A stretch of 64,000 bases of DNA from Thalassobacillus sp. CUG 92003 (GTDB lineage: Bacteria > Bacillota > Bacilli > Bacillales > Halobacillaceae). The notes under the pieces were generated by a model, which saw nothing but the letters and a program-made list of their open reading frames with translations, was not told where the DNA came from and made no database searches. The DNA lies in contig NZ_JABLSJ010000001.1 in assembly GCF_013618635.1 (NCBI RefSeq), positions 372,001 through 436,000 of the forward strand. The letters are read 5' to 3'. Below, in pieces: positions 9,327-17,651 of this stretch (position 1 is the first letter of the stretch; every line of letters begins with the position of its first letter). The position numbers and the translations under genes are program-made.

Positions 9327-9547
9327 CTTAAATGCTGGACCCCCAAAGAATGGGGGGATTTAGAGAATGATATAAGAGGTTAAAAGGTTGGGTTTTTCGC
9401 ATTTTACTGAGTATAAAGCCTTATTTATAGAGGGATAGGGGTTTGAAAAAGGCAAAATTAGGTAATAGTTTTCCATTAGATTTGCTTCTAATATTTGTCA
9501 TTTTATTGTATAATTGGTACAGAAATTTTAAAGGAGTGGAACCCTAT

Positions 9548-10312
9548 ATGATTGATACTCATTGCCATATACTCCATGGAATGGAGGAGGGTCCGGCTCA
9601 TTTGCAAGAGAGTGTGGAAATGCTCAGACAAGCTGTAGATGAGGGGATTCATATTATCATGGCCACGCCGCGAGCGAATGGCACGTATGATATCCAGGCG
9701 GATGAGATTGATCAGCGTCTGGATGAATTGATTGAAGCGATCAATGAAGAGAACTTAGACATAACGGTAAAACCGGGCAATCTTTCCATTTTATCAGGAG
9801 ATATTCTGGAAAATTATCAGCAAGGTTTACTTAAACCGTTGAATGAAAATGGTCGCTATGTATTAATTGAGTTTCCACCCGATCATATTCCTTCTTATAC
9901 AACCAACCTTCTATTTAACATGCAAGTATCCGGATATACCCCTATCATTGCGCATCCCGAACAAAATAGTGCTTTGCGCGAACATCCCGATTTACTTTAC
10001 ACCTTTGTAAAAAACGGCGCAGTTACACAAATTGGCGCCCCTTCTCTTATGAAAAAACACGGTAAAAAAGTTGAAAAATTCAGCTACCAAATGATTGAGC
10101 ACAATCTAGCTCACCTTATTGCCTCAGAGGCAAGAAATTCATCGGATCATACGTTTTTGCTGAGGGAAGCTTATGAGCAGCTTGAAAATACGTTTGGTAA
10201 GGAAACACGGTATGAATTTCTCGAAAATGCAGAACGGGTGTATAGTAATGAAGAATGCATTCAGTACCAACCTGAAGTGATTCGCAGGAAAAAACGTTTC
10301 GGCATTTTTTAA
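9548..10312 (+). CDS. CpsB/YwqE-type protein-tyrosine phosphatase (PHP fold)
   Basis: A 254-residue PHP-superfamily phosphatase. The start MIDTHCHILHGMEEGP is diagnostic: the His pair and Asp bind the metal cluster, and IIAHPEQ later supplies another ligand. Bacillus YwqE and streptococcal CpsB dephosphorylate tyrosine kinases that steer capsule and polysaccharide synthesis. No kinase or capsule operon lies next to it here; it stands alone, with a TATAAT at 9509 and AAAGGAGTGG before the ATG. The longer frame starting at 9443 adds a hydrophobic stretch that I regard as untranslated leader. Confidence 0.85.
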   Translation: MIDTHCHILHGMEEGPAHLQESVEMLRQAVDEGIHIIMATPRANGTYDIQADEIDQRLDELIEAINEENLDITVKPGNLSILSGDILENYQQGLLKPLNENGRYVLIEFPPDHIPSYTTNLLFNMQVSGYTPIIAHPEQNSALREHPDLLYTFVKNGAVTQIGAPSLMKKHGKKVEKFSYQMIEHNLAHLIASEARNSSDHTFLLREAYEQLENTFGKETRYEFLENAERVYSNEECIQYQPEVIRRKKRFGIF

Positions 10313-10324
10313 TTTGCCCCTAAT

Positions 10325-10357
10325 AAAGCGATCGCCTTATCACAGGCGATCGCTTTT
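10325..10357. terminator. Bidirectional terminator between convergent genes
   Basis: AAAGCGATCGCC, an 8-base loop and GGCGATCGCTTT followed by T-run. It sits between the phosphatase and the converging capA-like gene and can serve both. Confidence 0.85.
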
Positions 10358-10369
10358 TTCGTAGGCACG

Positions 10370-11557
10370 TTAGCCCTCTCCACCTTTGGGGGACCCTACA
10401 AATTTTAGTTCGGGCATGAACTGGGACACGTGCTGCTTGCTTTCCAGATAGACGTTTTGATGGTCCTCAAGATCAGCTTCATCAAGGTCGTGCATGGGGA
10501 GGACTTCAAAATTGTGAGGACCGGCGCTGGTCACATACGTCAATAGAAATTTAGGCCGTTTCACCTGAATCGTATCCTGTGCGTCTTTTCTTTTTTCCAA
10601 GTCGAATTTCAGGATGCCTCCGATTCGCTTTTTCAACGCTGTTTGACCGGAAAAGAAATTACCGAGCGAATACGCCGCCAGCATGCGGTTTCCTTGTTTT
10701 CCCTCCACCCATTCGATCGGCTGCAGAACGTGGGGGTGGTGACCGATCACGGCATCTACCCCAAGGTCCGCTGCAAACTGGACGACATTCTTTTGTAATT
10801 GATTAGGAAGCGGCTCATACTCGTCTCCTGCATGAAGACTGAGCACGACTGCATCTGCCTGCTGCTTCGCTTTATTGATATCCCGGCGCATTTGAGCGTA
10901 ATCGATTGTGTTGACGAGGTACGATTGCCCTGTTGGTACAGGAATGCCATTCGTGCCGTATGTATAACTCAAAAAGGCGGTATCGATGCCGGCGTCCGAT
11001 TGGAAAACACGTAAGCGTTCACGATCCCGCTGACTTTTATAAGCGCCAGTATACTTCATGTCTAATTTTTCCCAATGCGAAATGGCGCTTTTCACGCCTG
11101 CTGGGCCTTGATCAAGCGTGTGATTATTCGCCAGGGATACGACATCGATCCCCAACGATTTAAGCGTGTTACCCATACTTTTTGGCGTGTTGAAGGTGGG
11201 ATAACCTGATAGTCCGTGTGCCTGCCCTGCAATCATCGTTTCCTGATTAGCGATGGAAATCGTGGTGTCATTCAAATAGGGTTTGACTTGTTTCATCATG
11301 GGCATGAACGCGTAGCCGTCATTCGTCTTTGCATCACGGTACACCCGTTTGTGGACTAATATATCTCCGATAGCGGAAATGCTGATGTTTTTTATAAATA
11401 TATCGGGCTGTGCTTTTTGATGAGGATTATGCTGAGAAAACGAAATATGATCTGCTGAACGTTCCTTTTGTGTCGTTTCATCAGCTGCGAAGGGGTTGCA
11501 GCCGCTTAATAGTAATACGAATAGGGTTATGTACATTATTTTTGCATAATTTATCAT
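10370..11557 (-). CDS. CapA-family lipoprotein (poly-gamma-glutamate synthesis-like, metallophosphatase fold)
   Basis: A 395-residue exported lipoprotein. The N-terminal hydrophobic segment ends in the lipobox LLSGC with C20 as the lipidated residue. The CapA signature follows: SAIGDILVHKRV, then NQETMI, SLANNHTLDQG and GHHPHVLQ, the metal-binding blocks of the calcineurin-like fold. CapA proteins are needed for poly-gamma-glutamate assembly or export, but capB/capC are absent here, so this may be one of the common stand-alone CapA paralogs. TAAGGAG precedes the ATG. It converges on the tyrosine phosphatase gene. Confidence 0.85.
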   Translation of the reverse strand: MINYAKIMYITLFVLLLSGCNPFAADETTQKERSADHISFSQHNPHQKAQPDIFIKNISISAIGDILVHKRVYRDAKTNDGYAFMPMMKQVKPYLNDTTISIANQETMIAGQAHGLSGYPTFNTPKSMGNTLKSLGIDVVSLANNHTLDQGPAGVKSAISHWEKLDMKYTGAYKSQRDRERLRVFQSDAGIDTAFLSYTYGTNGIPVPTGQSYLVNTIDYAQMRRDINKAKQQADAVVLSLHAGDEYEPLPNQLQKNVVQFAADLGVDAVIGHHPHVLQPIEWVEGKQGNRMLAAYSLGNFFSGQTALKKRIGGILKFDLEKRKDAQDTIQVKRPKFLLTYVTSAGPHNFEVLPMHDLDEADLEDHQNVYLESKQHVSQFMPELKFVGSPKGGEG

Positions 11558-11718
11558 ATTAAGCGGTCTCCTTAAGGTCTAACGTTTTAAACAAAAAAGA
11601 TTAACGATCGTCATATTATGACAATTATACCATTGTTCTATGCAAATCTGAAGCTTCTGATAGATGTGCATACGTTCTATTAAGACAGACCAGCATCCCC
11701 CTCACACGTCAAATTTAA

Positions 11719-11767
11719 TAAGGCTGTCATAACAAAGGGCGACACCCTATTTGTTATGACAGCCTTA
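11719..11767. terminator. Long hairpin terminator
   Basis: TAAGGCTGTCATAACAAA pairs perfectly with TTTGTTATGACAGCCTTA across a 13-base loop. It lies just past the end of the minus-strand sigma-like gene and ahead of capA, so it probably ends the sigma-gene transcript. Confidence 0.8.
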
Positions 11768-11797
11768 TATGTATGACTTTTTAGAGAACGAATTGCT

Positions 11798-12301
11798 TTA
11801 ATGCCAGCTGTGGTCGTTTGTCAGACCTGCTTCAATAAGCTTCTGGCGGATATTCTTGCGAATGCGCTTAATCGTGGAAGGACTTTGGTTGAATAACAGG
11901 GCAATCTGCTGAATGGATTTATCTTGCAGGGAAAGTTGAGTGGTGAGTTTTTCGCGCTGGCTTAGGTGGGCGTTTCGCAGTATGTCTATCGTGAGCAGGT
12001 TGTCCTGCCAAACATAAGCTGTTGAGGGGAGTAGTTGCGGGCCATATTTCTGTAGAAGTTCTGCCTGGTGGGAGGCTTTCCGGAACTGGGTCAAAAAGTG
12101 ATAATAGAGAAGTGTTTCAAAGTGGGTGGAAAACTTGGCTCGGGAACGGTCGTAGGATTGTTCAGCTCTCAAGAACACGAGATAAGCATCTTGTAAATGA
12201 TCATCCCATGAATCCTGGGCATTCAATTTTTTCAGCACGCTGATGGCGAGCCCTTTGTAGTCCATAAAATTTAAAGTAGATTTGTCGTTCGTTTGTACCA
12301 T
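11798..12301 (-). CDS. Small sigma-70-like factor
   Basis: A 167-residue protein with sigma region 2 near the N-terminus (DHLQDAYLVFLRAEQSYDRSRAKFS, with the helix that binds RNA polymerase and the -10 element) and a region-4 helix-turn-helix near the C-terminus (IQQIALLFNQSPSTIKRIRK). There is no region 3, as in ECF and phage-like sigmas. No anti-sigma gene adjoins it. It is divergent from the broken sigma gene at 12517, sharing a ~215-base intergenic region. A target promoter set cannot be inferred. Confidence 0.7.
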   Translation of the reverse strand: MVQTNDKSTLNFMDYKGLAISVLKKLNAQDSWDDHLQDAYLVFLRAEQSYDRSRAKFSTHFETLLYYHFLTQFRKASHQAELLQKYGPQLLPSTAYVWQDNLLTIDILRNAHLSQREKLTTQLSLQDKSIQQIALLFNQSPSTIKRIRKNIRQKLIEAGLTNDHSWH

Positions 12302-12516
12302 AACACAACCTCTTCCGTTAGATATTTTGTAATGATCATCTTACTTATATATCCATTATGCTTGAATTATGCAATATAACACAAGGTAAATTTTCAAAAA
12401 AATGAAAATTAATAGTATTTTTTGGAAATCAATGCGCTATTTTGCCTTTTTATGACCCCGACTCTTATCGGAAACACGATAACTGTAGTGGAAGGGAAAT
12501 TAAGAGGAGGGATGGG

Positions 12517-13014
12517 ATGGACGCATTTGAAAAGGTTGTGAAGGAGAACAGTCGTTTGATTCATTATTTTATCCATCGCTTACATATTCAGGATGACGCG
12601 GGCGACTATTACACAGAGGGATTGCTGGCTATGTGGGAAGCATATGAAACCTATGACTCTGCAAAAGGTTCCTTTTCTTCCTATATGAGTTTCAAAATTC
12701 GGACACGGCTGATTGATTTATTACGGAAAGACATACGACGGCAGGAGGTGGAAGCCGGTTACAGGCAGCAAGCGATACATGAACAAACTTACGTGACTGA
12801 GGATTACATTGAAGATCAGTATCTTTGGAATAAGGTTCAGTCTGTGTTGACCGACAAACAGTGGAAGTGGGTGTATTATTATGTTATCGAGGATTAGCCT
12901 GTTGCGGCAATTGCAAAAATCGAGCATACGACATGTGATGCCGTAAAAAATTGGGGAAGGCAAGCCCGTAAGAAATTACGGGATCATCTTTGTGAAAAAG
13001 GATTTTTCAGATAA
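12517..13014 (+). pseudogene. Small sigma-70-like factor interrupted by an in-frame TAG
   Basis: The ATG at 12517 follows AGAGGAGGG. Region 2 is intact (DYYTEGLLAMWEAYETYDS, then GSFSSYMSFKIRTRLIDLLRK). Region 4 begins at LTDKQWKWVYYYVIED but a TAG stops the frame at 12895-12897 after 126 codons. The same frame then continues for 38 codons of obvious region-4 sequence (PVAAIAKI, then DAVKNWGRQARKKLRDHL) to a TAA at 13012. One base change, for example CAG to TAG, explains it. It is either a recent pseudogene, a truncated region-2-only product, or a read-through gene. Confidence 0.75.
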
Positions 13015-13179
13015 ATGGAGAAAGTAAATAGCAGGAGCAGTTTGAAATCCGCATACGCATGACCTCGATGACCACTCTTAATAATTGCGCTCGTGCAACC
13101 GAGATTCTCCCAAGGTTATTCACCTTATTTTTAAAACTTAGTATATAAGTAATGCTTTTAATAAAGGAGAGCACAGGGC

Positions 13180-13692
13180 ATGAAAAAATGGTACAAATGG
13201 ACATTAAGTGCGATGATTGGCCTAATCATAATAGGGACAGGTGTCATGGTGTACCTGCTGAGTGGTGATATACTTAACCAACAAGAGGATGGAGATATAA
13301 CCGATGAAGCTGTTGAAAAAGGTGAGGCACAAGAAACAGAAGGCGAGAACCTAAGCAGCCTCTCTATTGAAAAATTTATAGCGGAAGGGCACCAGTATTA
13401 TAATGAAACAGTTGGGTGGGGCCGCAGTGATTCATTAGATTGGATAAGTCAAAGTAAGCAGGCCGATAAAATTGTGGTTTTCATCAAAGAGGAACTAGGG
13501 GCTGATGCTCCTGTGGCTCAAGATGATCTACAAGCAATGGATGATCTTGCTGCAAAGATTATAGATGATCAGCAAACGGAGGATGTCGTGCAGATGCATC
13601 GCTACTTTCATGATTTGGATATAGCCATCAATGACTTTTCTGAGTACGAGAAGGTTTGGGGCGTCACCGATACATTAGATGAGAGGGACTGA
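13180..13692 (+). CDS. Hypothetical membrane-anchored acidic protein
   Basis: A 170-residue protein I do not recognise. MKKWYKWTLSAMIGL opens a single N-terminal transmembrane segment (residues ~7-29), followed by a low-complexity acidic linker and a soluble, mostly helical acidic domain (~60-170) with several Trp and Tyr residues. It is probably anchored with the domain outside the membrane. AAAGGAGAG lies upstream of the ATG, and a TATATAAG-like -10 precedes it. The adjacent genes are also small unknown proteins, so context gives no function. Confidence 0.6.
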   Translation: MKKWYKWTLSAMIGLIIIGTGVMVYLLSGDILNQQEDGDITDEAVEKGEAQETEGENLSSLSIEKFIAEGHQYYNETVGWGRSDSLDWISQSKQADKIVVFIKEELGADAPVAQDDLQAMDDLAAKIIDDQQTEDVVQMHRYFHDLDIAINDFSEYEKVWGVTDTLDERD

Positions 13693-13757
13693 CTTAATCC
13701 AAGCGATTCAAGGGTATAGGTAAGTAATAGCATCATATAAAGAAGGAGAATGTTCCT

Positions 13758-14039
13758 ATGGCTTACCACCATGTAGCATCCGTTATTTTACCTGATCGAT
13801 CCGATATATTGTTCGAGAGCGGGATGATGGTTTACCAGGACATGCCATCTGAAATGTGGTATGTCATGCTGAATTTCATGAATGATTATCTATGGTTTGA
13901 GCAGTTCACGGCACGTGATGCCTTCGAAATCATCGTCGTTACGGAGGGGAGTCATTTTTTTCAAGGTCCCGTGTCTATTGAACGTTACGAACCTGAAAAT
14001 GTGCTACTGCAAGGTTGTGGTCAATTGGTAGAATTATAA
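13758..14039 (+). CDS. Hypothetical small protein
   Basis: A 93-residue acidic protein with many aromatic and Met residues (for example MWYVMLNFMNDYLWFEQF) and no signal peptide or clear membrane segment. AGAAGGAGAA precedes the ATG by eight bases, which supports translation. It lies 65 bases after the membrane-anchored unknown and ahead of a terminator, so the two may be co-transcribed. I recognise no family. Confidence 0.55.
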   Translation: MAYHHVASVILPDRSDILFESGMMVYQDMPSEMWYVMLNFMNDYLWFEQFTARDAFEIIVVTEGSHFFQGPVSIERYEPENVLLQGCGQLVEL

Positions 14040-14087
14040 TTTTAGCGCGGCCATTTCCCGCGTATTCGAATTATCCTCTTTATCTTT

Positions 14088-14124
14088 AAAAGCGTGCACT
14101 TTCATTTGAAGGCATGCTTTTTTT
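14088..14124 (+). terminator. Rho-independent terminator
   Basis: AAAAGCGTGC pairs with GCATGCTTTT (one G-U pair) across a 14-base loop, followed by a T-run. It ends the 13180-14039 transcript. Confidence 0.75.
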
Positions 14125-14359
14125 GTATTGGCTCTATTAAGGCATTAAAGGCTAGTGATCTGAAAGACTAGCTTTCAACATTTAAATAGAGAAATCCATT
14201 TTATAACCACCATAATTTTCCTCCTGTCGACAAAATTTTACCTTAATACTTGCCGAATTATGTAAAATCAAGTAATATATTAAAAATAGTAATTATTACA
14301 AGCCGCTGTTAACAATCTATTATTCTTTCGTGGACTGTTATAAGCAGGAGGAGAGATGT
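14125..14359. other. A/T-rich intergenic stretch, no gene seen
   Basis: No open frame with a ribosome binding site was found. The very A/T-rich part (about 14240-14310) probably carries the promoter of the 42-residue gene that follows, but no convincing -35/-10 pair stands out. Confidence 0.5.
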
Positions 14360-14488
14360 ATGGAGAACGCAGAGGAATTAAAAGAATTACTAATGTCTTT
14401 GATTGACCGAGCCGACCAGGGCCTATTGACAGCAAGCGACCAGATGATCAACGAATTAATTCAGTCGATAAAGACAACGCGTCCTTAA
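14360..14488 (+). CDS. Small protein, 42 residues
   Basis: A short frame beginning MENAEELKELLMSLIDRAD and ending in IKTTRP. A strong AGGAGGAGAG site is placed correctly before the ATG, which is the main support. The sequence is amphipathic and helical, suggesting a small coiled or two-helix regulator. It has some feel of Spo0E-like small Bacillus proteins but lacks their SQELD signature, so no family is assigned. Confidence 0.5.
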   Translation: MENAEELKELLMSLIDRADQGLLTASDQMINELIQSIKTTRP

Positions 14489-14591
14489 TACTGACGACGG
14501 TTTTTGGCTTATGTCATCGGACTAAGAATTCAGAATATGAGCAGGCTAAACATTAATGGCCTGGTCACTACTTTGAAAGGGTGTTAGGAAC

Positions 14592-14807
14592 ATGATTGAA
14601 GCAGATGAAAAAATCGCAAACGTAGGAGATATAGTCGTTTTCGAACGAGGTGGTCAAGAATTTAAAGGGAGAGTCATCCCGAGCAATTGTCAGCGATCAG
14701 CGATTGTCGACCTTACCATCATGGAGAATTTCTCATCAATTGATTTTGACCATGATCGAACGGTCGTTGCCCACACCAACTATAAAGTGATTGAAACAAG
14801 GGAATAA
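14592..14807 (+). CDS. YkvS-like DUF2187 protein
   Basis: A 71-residue protein resembling Bacillus YkvS (DUF2187), a KOW/SH3-like small beta-barrel. Characteristic segments are VGDIVVFERGGQEFKGRV, then AIVDLTIMENF and VVAHTNYKVIE. The family function is not known; its fold suggests nucleic-acid or protein contacts. GAAAGGG lies upstream, and a clear terminator follows, so it is a single-gene unit. Confidence 0.75.
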   Translation: MIEADEKIANVGDIVVFERGGQEFKGRVIPSNCQRSAIVDLTIMENFSSIDFDHDRTVVAHTNYKVIETRE

Positions 14808-14814
14808 ATAAACA

Positions 14815-14866
14815 AAACAGATGTCCTGAGCAGACAGATTAACTGTGCTTGGGACATCTGTTTTTT
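14815..14866 (+). terminator. Rho-independent terminator
   Basis: AACAGATGTCCTGAGCA pairs with TGCTTGGGACATCTGTT (one G-T wobble), followed by TTTTT. It ends the ykvS-like transcript. From 14870 to 15102 I see no gene. Confidence 0.85.
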
Positions 14867-15102
14867 GTTAAAGTTTGTTGTTGATATGTGAAGTGGATAT
14901 TTATCTCGAAACGGAGTCTTTTGCTGCTAAAGGGCAGAATTCTGTAAGACTTGATTTCGAGGTAGGACCTATAATCACGCTGTATGAAAGCTTTTTCAGT
15001 CAAAACTTCCTGTTACAGAAGGTCGTTTCGAGCACCTTATTGGTGTATGGTATTTGCTTATGCGTGTCGGAGCTCCCGGGGCGTTTGCGCCTTTGTTTTG
15101 AT

Positions 15103-16158
15103 TTAGGCCCATGTAGCTCCTAGAACGCGCACCCAATTTTCGTGAGTGATTTTCTTCAATGCTTCATTATTGAAGCCGCGTTGCTGCATAGCTTCGATTA
15201 ATTTAGGCAGCCCGGCCGCATCACCCACGGCACGTGGAACCGTCGTACCGTCAAAGTCGGAACCAAGTGCGACGTGATCGATGCCGACCCGTTCAGCGAT
15301 GTATTCTATATGACGGATAATGGCTTCCATCGGGGTATCGAGGTTCGGCTTTCCGTCCGGATTTAACATATTCAAGGAGTATGTGACCCCTACGACGCCG
15401 TCTGATTCGCCGATTGCATCCAACTGCTTATCGGTCAAATTGCGTGACATGGGGCACAAAGCGTGCGCGTTCGAATGCGTGGCCACAAGCGGTGCGTCCG
15501 TGATCTGAGCCGTATCCCAGAACCCTTTTTCATTCAGGTGGGTCATATCAAGCATGATACCGAGCGCATTGCATTCTTTCACAAGTTTTTTCCCAAGATC
15601 AGTCAACCCGCTGCCTGTATTGGGCGAAGAGGGAAAGCGGAAAGGGACGCCTTCGCCGAATGCATTGGGACGGCTCCACACGATGCCTAAGGAACGAAGC
15701 CCGGCCTGGTAAAAGACGTGCAGGGCATCTAAATCTGAATCGATTGCTTCTGCCCCTTCCATATGGATAATGGCAGCCATCGTGTCAGTGTGGAGAGCCT
15801 GTGTGAGATTGTCGATATTCTTAATAATGCGCAGCCCTCCTTTCGACTGCTTTTCCAGTCGGTACATATCAGCAATCATGCGTTGTGATAACCGATTAGC
15901 CGACTCGTAATCAATAGCAGCAGCTATCGGGATATCATAACCGTGCTCGGTGAGGTGGTTCTGAGGGTTATTTTTAAAAGAAGGGGTGGGGCTGTAGATA
16001 GCAAAGAATCCACCAGCCAGGCCTCCTCTGGCGGCTCTGGGGAAATCGATATGCCCTTCGGCAGATTCTTCGAAAAACGCAGTCTCAAGGGGCTGGTCGG
16101 TTTCATGTAACTTTAACAAAACATCATTATGTCCATCTATGATAGGGAAATCGTCCAT
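15103..16158 (-). CDS. Membrane dipeptidase family M19 (renal dipeptidase-like)
   Basis: A 351-residue zinc dipeptidase. The amidohydrolase-like TIM barrel carries the expected ligands: DGHNDVL near the start, the bridging Glu in IIHMEGAEA, His residues in ATHSNAHALCP and the Asp in LGSDFDGT. Bacterial M19 enzymes hydrolyse L,D- or L,L-dipeptides and can process wall peptides or D-amino-acid dipeptides. No signal peptide is present. The ATG at 16158 is preferred over 16164 because AAGGAG is seven bases from the former and too close to the latter. Confidence 0.85.
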   Translation of the reverse strand: MDDFPIIDGHNDVLLKLHETDQPLETAFFEESAEGHIDFPRAARGGLAGGFFAIYSPTPSFKNNPQNHLTEHGYDIPIAAAIDYESANRLSQRMIADMYRLEKQSKGGLRIIKNIDNLTQALHTDTMAAIIHMEGAEAIDSDLDALHVFYQAGLRSLGIVWSRPNAFGEGVPFRFPSSPNTGSGLTDLGKKLVKECNALGIMLDMTHLNEKGFWDTAQITDAPLVATHSNAHALCPMSRNLTDKQLDAIGESDGVVGVTYSLNMLNPDGKPNLDTPMEAIIRHIEYIAERVGIDHVALGSDFDGTTVPRAVGDAAGLPKLIEAMQQRGFNNEALKKITHENWVRVLGATWA

Positions 16159-16228
16159 TTTCATTCTCCTTTATGAGCATGCTATCAAATATAGCATGGG
16201 TGATGGTGAAGCGGTTCGCATAAATAAA

Positions 16229-16257
16229 ATCGTACCGTTATCGCGGGGTGATTGCAA
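16229..16257 (-). promoter_or_regulatory. SigA-type promoter of the dipeptidase gene
   Basis: Read on the minus strand: TTGCAA, a 17-base spacer, then TACGAT. It lies about 70 bases upstream of the dipeptidase start. Confidence 0.5.
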
Positions 16258-16611
16258 CAAAAGTTTGTCTCGAGATTCATAAATATTCGTGCTGAAGCAT
16301 TCGGGTTTGATCCAGGCTTGCCCCCTTGAAAAAGGTTGAAAAGGTCCGGTCGGCCAGTCCCACCACCGAAGCATCTGAACGGAACTTACTGAACATATTA
16401 TTCATGCTTGCAAAAATGATGAGGCCGCTTTTGGGCGTAACCATAAATAAATATCATGCCAGATTTAAACAGCCTTCGAAATGGTTTGTCATATTTTCTT
16501 ACAGATACGTTGACTTTCCTACCCCCGCGTGGAAAAATGAGATTGTCAGACAGGGGGCAGCGCGTTCGTCGTTGATTTGAAGAGTCTTCTGAGCGGAATT
16601 GGCCCTCTTGT
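16258..16611. other. Intergenic stretch between gltC and the dipeptidase gene; no convincing gene
   Basis: Short open frames exist on both strands but none has a ribosome binding site, a recognisable domain or good length. Whether this is degraded coding DNA or plain spacer cannot be told by eye. Confidence 0.4.
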
Positions 16612-17514
16612 TCATTCGAATTGTTCGAGTCTTGAAAAGAATTCTTTGACGAATTTATAAAATACTTTTTCTGAAGGCGCCAACTCGCGGCTGCTTGGTG
16701 TAATGATGCCTACCGTTCTTCTGACATGTGGAATTTTGATCGGTAATTTCACTGTGTGGCGCGGTATGGAGTGATAAAAGGTGCTCTCCGGTAGCAATGT
16801 AACACCTAATCCGGCCGACACGAGGCCTTTGATAGCATCCAAGTCCTCTCCTTCCGACAAGATCGTGGGGGAGAACCCTGCTTGTTTACAGGCGTCCACG
16901 ACAATGTCGCGCAAAATATACCCTTCAGGAAACAAAATGAATTGATCATGTTTAAGGTCGCTCAGGATAATGCTGTCGCTATCGGCTAAATAGTGGTCGA
17001 GCGGGAGTAAAGCTGATATACTTTCTGTAAACAGGATGTCACTCGTCACATCCGGATCTTTCTTAGGGACCGGACCTAAGAACGCCAGATCAATGTCCCG
17101 CTTTTTAACGGCGTCAATCAAATAATGATAGGAGCCTTGCCGCAATTGGAAGGCCACATTAGGATGCTGCTCTTTAAAAGATGAAATGACGGTCGGCAAT
17201 AGATGGCCGGCCAGACTCGTAGGGAACCCGATGTGGATGACCCCGCGGTCCGGGTCCAAATACTCCTCGACTTGTTTGGAAGCGTGGTCGATCGCTTTAA
17301 GGGCACTTTTCGTGTAATCAGCGAAAATTTTGCCGATCGGCGTTAATTTTATATTCCGCCCTTCACGCTCAAATAATTTCACTCCTAGTTCATTCTCCAA
17401 ATTCGCAATCTGTCGGCTGACCGCAGATTGGGCCACGTGTAAGTGTAACGCTGCCTCTGAAATATGTTCTCGTTCTGCAACTTCAATAAAATAATGTAGC
17501 TGACGTAGCTCCAT
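16612..17514 (-). CDS. gltC: GltC, LysR-family activator of glutamate synthase
   Basis: A 300-residue LysR regulator very close along its length to Bacillus subtilis GltC: MELRQLHYFIEVAEREHISEAA with the winged helix, then LFEREGRNIKLTPIG and GEDLDAIKGLVSAGLGVTLLPES in the effector domain. GltC activates gltAB when glutamate is needed, responding to 2-oxoglutarate and glutamate and contacting glutamate dehydrogenase. Its divergent position from gltA, with a 137-base shared control region, is the conserved arrangement. AAGGAG precedes the ATG. Confidence 0.95.
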   Translation of the reverse strand: MELRQLHYFIEVAEREHISEAALHLHVAQSAVSRQIANLENELGVKLFEREGRNIKLTPIGKIFADYTKSALKAIDHASKQVEEYLDPDRGVIHIGFPTSLAGHLLPTVISSFKEQHPNVAFQLRQGSYHYLIDAVKKRDIDLAFLGPVPKKDPDVTSDILFTESISALLPLDHYLADSDSIILSDLKHDQFILFPEGYILRDIVVDACKQAGFSPTILSEGEDLDAIKGLVSAGLGVTLLPESTFYHSIPRHTVKLPIKIPHVRRTVGIITPSSRELAPSEKVFYKFVKEFFSRLEQFE

Positions 17515-17555
17515 GACGGGCTCCTTCCTCGATTCATATCAATATTAGATGGGTT

Positions 17556-17583
17556 TGTTCTATATTATATATTGTTTAGAACA
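17556..17583. promoter_or_regulatory. Dyad in the gltC-gltA control region (candidate GltC box)
   Basis: TGTTCTA at 17556-17562 and TAGAACA at 17577-17583 form a perfect 7-base inverted repeat with a 14-base A/T-rich spacer. TTGAAA at 17586 with a poor -10 about 17 bases on may be the gltA promoter, placing the dyad just upstream, as for a LysR activator. Assignment to GltC is inference. Confidence 0.45.
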
Positions 17584-17651
17584 TTTTGAAAACTTACAAT
17601 GATTGTAATAGACTCTTCAAATTTTGAAAGTACGAACGTGGGAGGTATATC

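Noticed and set aside
9443-9547. N-terminal hydrophobic extension of the PHP phosphatase
   Set aside because: The family begins at MIDTHCH, a strong ribosome binding site lies before 9548, and the extension overlaps a TATAAT.
12895-13014. Independent small gene after the TAG
   Set aside because: The 38 codons continue the region-4 sequence of the same frame and have no start of their own.
16171-16580. Small frames between the dipeptidase and gltC genes, including one with RWWDWP recalling acetyltransferases
   Set aside because: The likeness is six residues long, with no hexapeptide repeats and no ribosome binding site; the plus-strand frame also lacks a domain.
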